Shown: positions 12,295 to 23,000 of the stretch, in pieces
How the letters are laid out: each line of letters starts with the position of its first letter
Numbering within the stretch: position 1 is the first letter of the stretch
Assembly: GCA_009602725.1 (NCBI GenBank)
Contig: WELB01000051.1
Span: 284,104-330,836, forward strand
Reading direction: 5' to 3'
DNA from: Spirogloea muscicola
Taxonomy: Eukaryota > Streptophyta > Zygnematophyceae > Spirogloeales > Spirogloeaceae
DNA length: 46,733 nucleotides
The notes under the pieces: model-generated
Seen by the model: only the letters and a program-made list of their open reading frames with translations
The model's database searches: none
Told to the model about the DNA's origin: nothing
Position numbers and translations under genes: made by a program

Positions 12295-12407
12295 GCGTCT
12301 CCTGAGCCAAAGAAAGAGGAGCCGAAAAAGAACTACACTACACTACTCCTGAACGCTTAGCAGCTACAAAGGGGCCTGAAGAAGCTATGTCAGAACGGGG
12401 GGAGGAT

Positions 12408-12815
12408 GGACCACTCAGTAGTGACGAGTGAGGAGCCTCAAATCCGACAGACAAGCTGCCGGAAAACATCCCCCTGACGAAAGCTGGAGGCCGCAGCGAG
12501 AGCACGGCCAGCACGCAGATGCAAGGCTTGGGCCATTTACCGCTGAAGGGAGACCGACAATCTCATGCGGTAGACTTGGGACTACGAGCCACCGGCGTTG
12601 AAGTCAGCCGGCTCACCGCGCCTGCGGGACACAGCGCGCACGCCTGGCCCAGCAGGTCGAGCCACTGGGACCCGAGAGCCCCGTGCTACGTCCAAAGCCA
12701 AGGGGACGAACTCATCTGCAGCCGGGGTGGTCGGCGTGTTTGGCCGCCTTGCTGCGAGCGGCCTTCGCCGCAGCGTGGCCAGCCCGCGAGGCATCGAGGC
12801 ATAGCACGCATTTGA
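12408..12815 (-). mobile_element. Decayed element ORF, C-terminal part
   Basis: The minus strand reads LALDVARG, then frameshifts, then ADFNAGGS-stop-SQVYRMRLSVSLQR-stop-MAQALHLRAGRALAAAS and LSDLRLLTRHY-stop. At least two in-frame stops and a frameshift show decay. It matches the final 130 residues of the 10.7-kb ORF. Confidence 0.75.
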
Positions 12816-12939
12816 CATGCTTTCGTGAGCTTCTCGGCCTAATAAATCAGGGGCTTTGTGTGGTGCAGGTGGCAAGAGGGCAATGTGCTGCACGCCGAGG
12901 CACTGATTGATCATGGCGGCGGAGGAGCCTACGCAAGAA

Positions 12940-13005
12940 AGAAAGTGCTCGGCCATAGAGAAGAGGAGCTGGCAAAGCCAGCCCAAAAAGAATGGACAAT
13001 GTCCA
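12940..13005 (-). repeat. Hairpin-tail unit
   Basis: Minus-strand copy of the tail: GGACAATG side, AAAAAGAATGGACAATG, then CCAGCCC and GGCTGGC around an AAAG loop, preceded on + by GCTCGGCCATAGAGAAGAGG. Further minus-strand units are at 13438-13485 and 14410-14465. Confidence 0.7.
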
Positions 13006-13552
13006 AGCCAAAGAAAGAGGTGCCGAGAAAGAAAAGGTTGACATACCGTTGATGAGCAAGGCGCTGGCGACGGCTCCGGATGATGCTCCGACGCCGAGCC
13101 GAATTGAAACGTATCTTTTCTGACTGAAGCGGGCACACCTTCACACCAGATTCAGAAGTGACGCACCCTCGGATGTCCACGTGAGCAGCCACCTGCACAT
13201 TTTTGTCAGCACCGACACCAATGAGCCACCGACGGTATATTGCACGACACAGCTGAGAGGAAGTCGACACAAACTTCTAGGACTTGAATCTGAATTCAAT
13301 GATCTTATTTGCCCGTATGCCACCTCGTCCTTAGCCAAGGTCCACTATCATAGCCAGCGATCGCTTTTCCACATTCGCATGACAGACAATACGCAGACCT
13401 GGGCACCACTCAATTCCAAAAACACAGCAAAGGTTTCGCCCATTGAGGATAGGGGCTGGAAAAGCCAGCGCAAAAACGAATGAACAAAGTACGAGAAGGG
13501 GGCCAGAGGAAGCGCTAAGAAAAACAAGCACACATAAAAACAAAGCAGCTAC

Positions 13553-13890
13553 GCATCACTCAGTAACCCCTGCTAAGCAGCCGCAAATCAGAGATGCTAG
13601 GCTCCTGGAAGTGGGTCCCCTGGCCAGAGCCAGAGGCAGCAGCGAGGGCTCTGCCGGCACGAAGGTGCAGCGCACGGGCCATAGACCTCTGCAGCGAGAC
13701 GGCCAGGCGCATACGGTACAATTGCGCCAGGGACTTGGCTGCAGGAAATTTGACCGGCTCCCCATGGAAGCGACGGGCGATGGTGTGGCGGGCGAGCAGG
13801 TTGAGGAGTTCTAGCCACCGAGCACCCAACGCCCCACGGGTGTCGATAGCCAGCGGGAAGAACACGTCTTCGGCGGATGGTCAGCATACT
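13553..13890 (-). mobile_element. Element ORF C-terminal copy (frame still open)
   Basis: A minus-strand frame of about 100 residues: LAIDTRGALGARWLELLNLL, then AQLYRMRLAVSLQRSMARAL, HLRAGRALAAASGSGQ and SDLRLLSRGY-stop. It lacks the zinc finger and nuclease-like part. It differs from the 10.7-kb copy at many sites but has no stop, so it may be a younger truncated insertion. Confidence 0.75.
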
Positions 13891-13927
13891 TCAGCTCTTT
13901 TGCCCGAGCGGATCCTAGAAAAAGAAG

Positions 13928-14073
13928 AGAAGAAGTGGCACTCCCAATGGGGGCAAGGGCTGCGAAAAGCCAGCCCAAAAAGAATTCACAAAGGTTCAGA
14001 GGGGCCTAAGAGCGGTGAGCAGCTACAAAGGGGCCTGAGGATGCAATGGTAAAACAGGGGGAGGATGGATCAC
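13928..14073 (-). repeat. 146-base inverted repeat, right arm
   Basis: Reverse complement of 10540-10685, apparently without mismatch. The two arms enclose about 3.2 kb of element debris. A weaker relative of its outer half lies at 12350-12425. It is followed by a minus-strand C-terminal remnant, SLSDLRLLTRTY-stop, at about 14076-14125. Confidence 0.88.
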
Positions 14074-14125
14074 TCAATAAGTACGAGTGAGGAGCCTCAG
14101 ATCCGACAGACTAGCTGCCGTGAAG

Positions 14126-14830
14126 CCTAGAAAAAGGATCGACAAAGGCCAAGAACTTCCTATCAAGCTCCCCACTCACCAAAGATCTCCCTGGAAGACG
14201 ACCATCAGCGCCCAGTCCCGCTTCACAGGTGGAGACGCGGCGAGATGACGGACTCATTACCCTCGCCTTTGTGATCCATGGGGCTCTCAGAATCTGGTGG
14301 CTTGACCTCTTACACCAGATAAGGTCCATCCCAAAGGAACGTACAAGAAGTAGCTCTGAAAGTGAACAGCCAGCCTGAAAGAAGTAGACAAGGAACGTAC
14401 AAGGGAAGAAAGGGCTCGCCCATTGAGGATAGGGGCTGGACAAGCCAGCCCAAAAAAGAATGAACAAAGAACGAGAAGGGGGCCAGAGGAAGCCAGAGGA
14501 AGCGCTAAGAAAGGTCTAGATAGGGCTGGAAGGGGCAAAAGATTACGAAAATGGATGTTTGTGACCTCTGCGGTGGGCGGTCACTAACCTCTAGTCAGCA
14601 GGTACTGTTCAGAAAAATCAGAGGGCGGAGAAGAGCCGGGAAACGATGGTCATAAATCTGGCGGCTGCGGCTGCGCTGTCGTAGGGCCAAGTGGCAGGCC
14701 ACGGCGGGAAGAGGGAGAGAGGAGGAGGGAGGGAGGGGGGAGAGAGAGGAGAGAGAGGGGAGAGAGGCTTGCCACAAGTAGTCAGCTCTTCCGAAGGGTT
14801 TGTGGAAAGCCCACGAGGCTACGGGCCGCC
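14126..14830. other. Element debris and purine-rich promoter region
   Basis: 14126-14470 holds unassigned sequence and one hairpin-tail unit (14410-14465). 14700-14770 is a strongly purine-rich strand (GGGAGAGAGGAGGAGGGAGG type) ending 60 bases before the BAP31-like ATG. It may act as the promoter/5'UTR of that gene. No other gene is seen. Confidence 0.4.
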
Positions 14831-15223
14831 ATGGCGCTGCAGTGGGTGCTGGCGGCGGTGGTGCTGGGCGTGGAGGCGCTGCTCCTGGCGCTGCTCTCGG
14901 CGCCGCTCTACAAGCCGCTGCACACCGCGGCGCTGCGCGCCACGGCGCTGCTCGTCTCCCCGCTCCTCGCCGTCGTGCCCTTCTCCGCCTTTCTGGCGCT
15001 GGAGGTCTACTGGACGATCTCCCACCGCCCAGAGCGCTGCGAGGGCCCGCTGTGCGGCGCCGCGGAGCGCGACCGCTACGACAAGGTCACGCTCGCGGCG
15101 CACCGCAACGCCCTGCTCGCCGCCGTCCCGCCCTTCCTCTACTGGCTCCTCTACCGCACCCTGCGCCAGAGCCTCCACGAGGCCGCGCTCGAGCGCCAGC
15201 TCAAGAAGCTCCAGGTGCAGTGA
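14831..15223 (+). CDS. Small three-helix ER membrane protein, BAP31-like
   Basis: An intronless frame of 130 residues starting at GCCGCCATGG, a good initiation context. Three hydrophobic segments are visible: about residues 5-25 (WVLAAVVLGVEALLLALL), 40-62 (LLVSPLLAVVPFSAFLALEVYW) and 95-113 (LLAAVPPFLYWLLY). A charged helix, ALERQLKKLQVQ, closes the protein. The ALQW start, the spacing of the helices and the phrase KVTLAAHRNALL before helix 3 resemble the N-terminal domain of BAP29/BAP31 (Yet1-type) ER proteins. Those are ER export and quality-control factors, but usually carry a longer coiled-coil tail (over 200 residues). The match is by topology and short motifs, so another small membrane family is possible. 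Confidence 0.6.
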   Translation: MALQWVLAAVVLGVEALLLALLSAPLYKPLHTAALRATALLVSPLLAVVPFSAFLALEVYWTISHRPERCEGPLCGAAERDRYDKVTLAAHRNALLAAVPPFLYWLLYRTLRQSLHEAALERQLKKLQVQ

Positions 15224-15822
15224 CCGGAGCCCAGGGACCTCGAGCGGCAGCAGCCATGGCGGGGCGCCTGTGAGCAGGCCGTGATGTGGGTTTACACGTG
15301 CAACCGTCGGAGGCGCCACAGCGGCTAGGTACATGAAGCCCCATCACTTCATCAGGTCTACGCATCAGGACTCTTAGTTGTGGAGGTCTGCCAGCGGGAG
15401 TAGGGGCCACTATAGAGCTTTCTCATAAAACGCCGTAATGATAAGGAGTGTTGGAGCTAGGTTAGTTCCGGGGCTCGACATCGATTCTAAATTAGTACAG
15501 CCTCGCTCTTGCGCGGTCTTCGTGAGACCTTGACTCTTGTTCGATATCCACTAAGCCCCACGTCTGGCCTTGCTCTTGAAGTCACCGGTCGTCTCAGTAT
15601 CGTCTTAGTCTTTACTGTCAATTACCTTGCTTTTGCTCTTAGCAGCCCAAATCTCTCTACCAGGGCAACTGTTGGGCCTGCATATCGGCAGGCATTCCTT
15701 CAAAGATTAATGGTCATGGCTCCACATTGTGAGAAAACAAAAATTATTTTCCCCACTGCATGGAGGAATTAATGAAGGATAATGGTCAAAATTGTATGGG
15801 GCTGCTACAGCGGCTGTCCTTG
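15224..15822. other. Convergent intergenic region
   Basis: Lies between the BAP31-like stop (+) and the peroxidase stop (-). The plus ORF at 15509-15772 has no recognised domain or start context. I see no gene. Confidence 0.45.
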
Positions 15823-18630
15823 TCATGCCCTGGCAGCTGCTGGTCTGCCGCTGTCCTCCCAAACAGCTCCTAGGCTGACCATCTTCTTGTAAGCAGCTGC
15901 AAAGTCCTCAAAAAACTTGGGTTGGTCAGCTGCATAGAGCTCAATCCACCTGAACGCAGTGACAGAAAACGGCGCTCAGAATAGCCTCAAGCTAATAATT
16001 GTAAGTGATACCAATTCTTGTGTGAGCCTGACTTTCTGGATCAGACTCTAGGTGGTTCTCTTATTCTTGTCAGAGTGCTTCTGCTTCAAATTTTGATTTG
16101 TAATGTAACATGCTCGTCCATGGATGCATAGCTCCATGGCAAGCTTGTCTGCAGCACCACGGGGAAGACTGGGGCAAGTCGGCCTGCCAGCGTCATTGCT
16201 ATGTCATGCACAAGCATGCGCAATCTGCTGAGGAAGGTATGAGCTTGGGCCTAACCGCCGGCATTCATCGTCATCGGCAAGATTGTGGTCTGATGGGAGA
16301 CCAATCATGGTTGCCATTTGGTCACCTGCACAAACGAAGGGGCCAGCCTGCCTTGCGCTAAGTACAGCAGACTTTGCTTTTGATCCCTCATATAAACGCT
16401 CAAGGGCTGTGAAGTGGCTTGCTGAACGTTCCATCTTACATGGTGATAGAGCTGGTCTATGTTGTGCAAAACTTCCACTGACAGTGGACCAAGCCAGAAT
16501 GGGTAAGGATTGGGTTACATTCAAAGAAGAGTTAGAGAAGGGGGTTGACAGTAGTAATGGAAAGGCAGAGGTGCGATTGCAAACCGTTGGGGTCGGTCCA
16601 GGGGCGGCGCAGAAGTGTGGTGAAGTATGCATTGTCGAACGTGTACGGATCGCCAAAGCCCTTGGCGCCCAGCGTGTGCGCCCCGCACAGCGCCACCAGT
16701 TCCTGCACGCTGGCCCACAACAAGAGACTGTGTTAGGGCCTCACATGCAGGACTAGGTCGGGCAGCCAAGAAACCCCATGAAGCTTCCACATCCACTAAC
16801 AATTATGTCAATTATGTCTGACTCCAGCGTTTCATTGCTTCTCAAGATTGTAATTGACCTGCAAGTTTAAGCATCACTTGCTTGACAGTCGCCTAAGTCT
16901 CCTTCTAAGCAAGCATGAGTGCCATTGTCAAGACATTACTTTTCTTTACCTTGATTCGTGGCCCTGTGCCATCATCAGAATCTCCATAACCTGATGATTC
17001 TACATTAGGCATCTTACAGCCATCTTGTCTAAGTAAGGGCTTCGGTGAAAAGGCTGCTGCAGCTTACGTAAAGCCCTGCGCGCCAAAGGCATCCTTGAGC
17101 ACGGAGGCTGTTGCCGTCTCCGCCGGCATCCGCCCTGCCGTGTCCTCACCACTGCACCCCGGCCCAGCACCCGATGCTTAGTGCGGCCAAGAGGGGCAGG
17201 CTAGTGCGCAGCGGAATGCAACCGCAGCGGGCTTAAGGGCTGGACCTTGCGTCACGACGGCCAAGCTCAACATCAATCTCTGGCCCGCCACACATGCGCA
17301 CTGCCTCCGCGCCTCCCACAGCGATCAGGTCCGCCCAGGAGACTGCAGGCCATCGACGGCCTCGCCTTCAGCAAGCAGCAGGCTCAGTGTTGCAGCTCAC
17401 AGTCGGGGCAACCTTGGATGGGAGGCGAGGGACGTCATGCTGCACCTTGCGTCCCTGGCTCCAGCACCGCTCGCGCCTTCTCCAGAGACTGCAGAGAACG
17501 GCGACGTCGCAACAAAAGTGGCCGCCTGAAGGCCAGCAACGTAGCAGACGCAGTCTTGTGATACCGCAACCGCTGTCAAATCAAGTGGCGGAAGGCTATC
17601 CCCCACACATTACCCTCTCTCCTCCCTCCCTCCTCCTTTGAACGCAGGCCGAACCCATCTCCCACTTTCATAGCTCACAAAAAGTGGCTCCCTCTCTCGC
17701 TCTCTCCCTCCCTCCTCTTCTCTTCTTCCCGACCTGCTCCTGCCTCGTGCCCATCGTTGCATCTGGTGGTCGCCCCAGTGGTGCGGCAAGAGCTCACCCT
17801 CACGGCGCGCTGAAGGCCGCCACTCTCCGGCCGGTCCAGCTCAAAGATGACAGACCCATTCATACCCCCTGCCAGGCAATGCAGACCACTCATGCTGGAT
17901 CAGGCAACGCAGCCCACTCATGCTGGAGTCAGTATCTGATTCTGGGCTGACGTGATCACGACGGCGTATTGTGCATGCATGGACCTCACTCCCTCCTTCC
18001 TCCTCTTAGCCCGGCAGGATGGGACGGACCGGTGCCTGTGGCAGGGCTGTACGTCCCGGCATCGTGGAAGGCGAGACGCAGCACCACAGGGCAGCGCGTG
18101 CGCGTCACTGCACCTCGCACAGCCACGCGGACGGCCTCGAGGGCGGCCGCATCGTCCTTGCCCACGTCCGGACCCCTGTGGGCAACAGCAGCGGCTGGAG
18201 GAAGGTGAGCGCTTGAAGGCGAGAGGAGGGAGGTTGGCTTGGGTTTAAGTTCAAGTCGCTACGAAAGGCGAGAGGTATGAGAAAGAATGCGGCTGCTGAG
18301 CCGCATTCTTTCTCACACATACATTCTTATGTACAGAAAGAGCGGCTGTAGAAGCCAGCCAGGTGCATACACAGGGTGTTCATGACTGTATGATGGGAAA
18401 TGGTTGAGGAAGGAGGCCGGGGGCGTCCGCTGCGCTCACTCTGCAGCCAGTGCATGGCCGCGCCGTCGTCGAGCACCGCTTCTCCTGTCCTCCGGGTGGT
18501 CCAGGGAAAGCTGAGGGAGGAGGGGGGCGAGGAGGGAGGCGGCCAGGAGGAGCCCTCTCCTGGTCGCTGGCGGCTCCCGGCCCTGGCTCGCCTTCTGGTG
18601 TGCCATGGCAGCAGCTGCAAGGTCAGCCAT
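15823..18630 (-). CDS. APX6: APX6-like class I haem peroxidase with twin-Arg targeting segment
   Basis: Nine exons, all joining in phase with GT-AG: 18630-18440, 18175-18030, 17868-17798, 17488-17446, 17342-17246, 17151-17068, 16709-16585, 16325-16256 and 15949-15823 (317 residues). The distal site is LRLAFHDAG (Arg97, His101) and the proximal His222 is in LCGAHTLGAKGFG. FDNAYF carries the conserved Asp236. SWADLIAVGG, GLPSDHNLADDDECRRW and DQPKFFEDFAAAYKKM match the plant APX6 group more closely than cytosolic APX. The position of the cytosolic-APX proximal Trp appears to be filled by another residue. Residues 22-41 read PATRRGLLLAASLLAPLLPQ, a twin-Arg hydrophobic signal suggesting thylakoid-lumen import (inference). 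An in-frame stop precedes the chosen ATG with no other ATG between. H2O2 reduction is the expected reaction; ascorbate use is not provable from sequence. Confidence 0.93.
18278..18315. repeat. Perfect 17-bp inverted repeat with 4-base loop
   Basis: TGAGAAAGAATGCGGCT, loop GCTG, then the exact complement AGCCGCATTCTTTCTCA. It lies in intron 1 of the APX6-like gene, so the pre-mRNA can form a strong hairpin. The rest of the intron shows nothing else notable. Confidence 0.95.
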
Positions 18631-20072
18631 GGAGATACAAGGCCTTGAACTCGATACTGGGTTGTCATCTCGACAAGATGCGTTGCCAACCCCTACTTAC
18701 ATTCGCATCGAGTATCGACTTGCTGAGACGGACCCTGCTTCTTGAGTGACGCATTGACTCGCTCAGACAAAAGCTTTGAAGCCCCACACCAACTAAGCTT
18801 TGGACATTGGAAAGACGCACAGCACTTGGTGGGAAGGAGGGGCGCAATAACCGACTGCATGGGCAGCTTCCGAAGCAGAGCAAGGATTCCATTGCGTGGG
18901 TCTGGTCGTCGATGAGACGGTTCGGAGTTCCAAGACGCTTCGGAGTATAGGTGTTGCGCTTCTCATTAGGCTCACAGTGTCAAGAATAGACTACGGTTCT
19001 GATTCATACTGTCGAAGGCGAAGGCGGCAGCCTGCTCACCTCCTCGCTGCAGGACGCCGCAGCGACGGTAAAGTTGCAGCCGCCGGCGCGCAGGCGGCGG
19101 CCGCCGCCATGGCGCGACGGCGTCGGCGGCGCTGCGGCGGCGCGGGCGAGGGCGGCGGAGGGCGCGGCCGCCATGGCTAGGGGTTCTGGAGGCCATGGGG
19201 TTCTGGGTTCAGGTAAGTAGCCGCCATTGACGCTAATTCAAAACAATCAACGATAATGGCTGGATAACAGGACCATGATAGCTGGCTAAATCACTAAGCC
19301 CTCACCCTGTCCTCAAGAAGAGGTGTCCCTTCCCTCTCGGGGGAAGAGCTAAAGCACACAGTGGATTAAGCGACGCTTTCTACCGCCAATAACATATAAC
19401 AATCAGAGGTAACCGCAAACAATGGCATCAGGACGTCACTCAGCCACCCCCCCCCCAGAAGCTCACTCCTTCCATGCCCTCCATCCTCCAGCTGCCGCGG
19501 CGGCCACCCGCGCCGCCGCCTCCTGGCCGCGATGGCGGAGCAGCGCGGCGCGGCCGCGGCCGCGAGGCNNNNNNNNNNNNNNNNNNNNNNNNNNNNNNNN
19601 NNNNNNNNNNNNNNNNNNNNNNNNNNNNNNNNNNNNNNNNNNNNNNNNNNNNNNNNNNNNNNNNNNNNNNNNNNNNNNNNNNNNNNNNNNNNNNNNNNNN
19701 NNNNNNNNNNNNNNNNNNNNNNNNNNNNNNNNNNNNNNNNNNNNNNNNNNNNNNNNNNNNNNNNNNNNNNNNNNNNNNNNNNNNNNNNNNNNNNNNNAGG
19801 GAGGGAGGAGGGAGGGAGGGAGGGGAGTGAGGGAGGGAGGGGAACTGGAAGAAGTGAGAGGCAGGGAGTGGAGGAGGTAGGGGAGGTTGGGGGGAGAAGG
19901 ATGCGGCTGCTTTTCAGTCAGCTCCGAGCTTGAGCTGCCAATTGAGCTGCCAGCTGGAGGACAACGTGGGGAGGAGGAGAAGGCAGAGGGAGGGAGGAGG
20001 GAGGGAGGGAGGGAGAGGAGGGAGGGAGGAGGGGAGAGGAGGGGGGAGGAGGAGAAAGGCAGAGTGGTGGCC
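18631..20072. promoter_or_regulatory. Divergent upstream region of APX6-like and CERK1, with assembly gap
   Basis: The two genes are transcribed away from each other across 1.4 kb. 19020-19180 is a CpG-rich block. Within it ATGGCTAGGGGTTCTGG at about 19174 opens 13 codons and ends at a good donor (TTCAG|GTAAGT), a possible first exon or 5'UTR exon on +, not proven. 19569-19797 is a run of N. 19798-20060 is GGGA-rich and abuts the CERK1 ATG. Confidence 0.4.
19569..19797. other. Assembly gap (229 N)
   Basis: Runs of N flanked by C-rich/GCC-rich sequence on the left and (GGGA)n-like purine repeats on the right. The gap probably reflects unsequenced low-complexity DNA. Confidence 0.99.
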
Positions 20073-23000
20073 ATGGAGGCCGGCGCCGCACGCGTGTTTG
20101 TGGAAGGCCAGGGCTCGGCGGCCCTTGAGCTCCGCGGCAGCGGCGGCGGCGAGGCGCTAGTGTGGCAGAGCCTCGCTGGCGAGGCCCTGCAGGTGTGTGC
20201 AGCCCTGGGCCCCACAAATCAGTTCTCTCTTGCATCACAACGCGAAGTGTCACTATGAGGCACTGGCAGGACTCCTAGAGTTGGTTTTTCCATATATAAA
20301 CATATACATTATCATAAATATTGTATATACTAACGTATGTGTGCACTATCATCGTCCTCTACGCTGGCCGCTGGCGCGCGCAGGGGGACGAGCAGGTACT
20401 GCCACTGCGAAATGTCTACGGCGTGTGCCGCCTCGGTGCCGGGCCCGTCGCCCTCAGTCCACGCCGGCAGCCGGCACACCAGCAGGCCGTGCTTCAGGTT
20501 GGCCGCCTGCCCTGGAGCTCCCTCACCAACCGTCTTGATTGATGGAAAGTATAGGATTTTTACAAATTGTTATGGGTTATTATGGCTTATTCCTTTTTAA
20601 AAATTGTTATGGGTTATTATGGCTTATTCCTATTATTATTCCTAGATTTAAGGTTATGTAGGGCCAGCTGTGAAAGGTCCACATTGATGACAGTCTTTAT
20701 GAATTATCAATTAGTGGCAGGTGTTTGTATCTCTGCCTGCACCACCTTCCATCTTCTATAACGTCCTTCCTCTGTCCTCGCCTTGCAGCTGCACCGCTTT
20801 GCGGTCTTCACCTTCGAAGCGGGCAAGGCTGGGCGCAGCGACGCCTGGCAGCCGCGCAGCATCGTCTTCGGCTGCCCAGAGGTCGCCGCTGCCGAGGCCT
20901 GGGCCGCGCGGATAGCTGCCAAGCTTGCCGCGCAGCGCCACCGGCCGAAGAACCTGCTTGTACGTTGCCTCGCCGAAGCGCGAGTCTCCCTCTCTCTCTC
21001 CTCTTCCTTTCAGTCTCTCTCTCTTCTCCTCACCTCCTCCACTTGCCCCACCTCCCTTGCCCCCTCGCCCAACTCAAGCTCATTAAAACCCAAACCTCAC
21101 CCCTAAACCCTAAACCCTCAATCATGAAACCTAACACCTAAACTCTAAGCTGTAAGCTGGATGTCTGCTCCTTGTCAGTAGCTTCCCTCCTTTCCTTGGC
21201 TGCCGCCACCCCCTCTTGAAGTTCGTCGTCCTTCAAGCTGCCTCCCTCGTCTCCCTCTTCCCTCCTGTCTTGCCTCCTCTCTTGTCCTCCTTGCCTCTGA
21301 AAGTGCATCTCGTGCCGTGGCTCTCTCTGCCCTCTCTCTCTCTCTTTCACTTGCTCCTCCTTTCCATATCCCAGCTGAAGTTGCCCAAATGCTCTTCTTC
21401 CATTCCAACCATCTTCCAAGTCAACCCTCTCACTGTTTGCCGTTTTCTTGACCATCTTCCACCAAAGTTGTTCCCCATCTCCCCTCCCTCCTCCCTCTTC
21501 CTTTCCTTCTGAGGCCCTTCTCATACATTTGAAGACGCCCTCAAAGCCCAAAGAGCCTCTCGTTAGTAGATTCATCTTCCGTCATGTCTACCAGACCTGC
21601 CCTCCTTCCTTCTGTCCTCCTTGTCCCCCATCTTTCCTGGAGAGCTTCATATCATTCGTCCCTGCACCAGGTATTTGTGAACCCCTATGGCGGCCGTGGC
21701 CGAGGGCTGCAGGTGTGGCATGCCGTTGCGCCAATCTTCCACGTTGCCGGCGCCAGGACCAAGGTGGCAACTGCTCCTCGCTGCGGCCCTGCTTGTCCTT
21801 GAGCAGCAGAACAAGAGAGGAGGAGAAGGAGGTAGGCGAGTAGTGATAGTTGCTGAAGCAGACAGGAAGATGGAGGAGGGAGGAGAGGGAGCAGAGGCAG
21901 GTGTCAGTGAGTTTCTTTGTGCAAGTAACAGAACTTAACAGAGGGAACGATAACTGTGGCAGAAAGAGGCCAAGTTGCAAGCATGCCCACATACTTAACA
22001 ACCCATTACTTGCCCCTGGACCTACCCGCCAGGTCGTCGTCACAGAGCGGCAGGGCCACGCGCAGGAGACACTAGAGACGGCTGCTGACGAGGAGCTTGC
22101 TGCTCTCGATGGCATCGTCGTCGTGGTGAGCGTACGTCATGCGGCATTGCCGGCAGCAGCCTCCAGAGCTCCCTACTCATCTATGCCCTCTCTCTGTCCC
22201 TCCTTCCTTTTCTATCTCCAGTTGTTCTTCCTCCCTCCTATCCTCCCTCCTCTCATGCGCTCGCTTCAAGCTTGCCGTTGCCTTGTGCCTTGCCTCCTCG
22301 GCCCTTCCTCCAGGGCGGCGACGGGTTCTTTGGCGAGGTGCTGAACGGCTTCCTGAGTGGCCGCCACGCTGCACTGCCCAGCCGTCGCCCATCGGCTGCA
22401 ACGCCGTCGCTGCCGCCGGCCGCCGTTGCGCAAGGTGCTGGCGATGACGAGCGAGAAGCTGGTGATGCGGCTGCGGTGGAGGATACCGGGGCCGAGGTCC
22501 ATATAAGGAGGGAAGAGCTAAGCTTAGGGGGAAGAGAGGAGCCGCAGCGACGACGAAGGACAGGTGACGCCACAGGCCCAGGTGAGGCATCCATGGTCCC
22601 CGTCTACTGCCAGTGCCGGCACAGAAGCTGTTTAGAGGGGAGAGAGGAGCAGTGGAGATAGGATGGACGCTCTCAAGAGGGTGGAGATTGCTAAATGAAG
22701 GAAAAGACATAATCGGAGGAGGGAAGGTAATAAGGAGAGGAAAGAGGTAGGAAGAAGGAGAGAGGGAGGAAGGCAGGGCACATGAGAAGCTCTCTCTCCT
22801 CAACTCCAGCATTGTGCCATGTTTCTGCAGCCGCCGATGGTCGTGAAGCTGTCGAAGCAGAGCAACAGGCGTCTGGGACGCGCCGCTGGACGCCGTCTGA
22901 GCTGTCGCGGCTGCGCTTCGGCATCATTCCGGCGGGGTCGACAGACACAGTGGTCGTCAGGTGAGGCAGCGATAGCCAAGGCCAGGGCTTCTGAGTCATC

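Noticed and set aside
10540-14073. Long terminal repeats or terminal inverted repeats of a DNA transposon
   Set aside because: The arms are inverted, so they are not LTRs. The interior is several truncated retroelement copies in mixed orientation, with no transposase and no visible target-site duplication.
19174-19215. First exon of an alternative CERK1 transcript
   Set aside because: The ATG and donor are good, but no matching acceptor or homology supports it and the assembly gap lies between. Noted only within the upstream region.
19422-20215. Long ORFs spanning the N run
   Set aside because: They are open only because N is translated as X; the flanks are simple GGGA/CCCT repeats.
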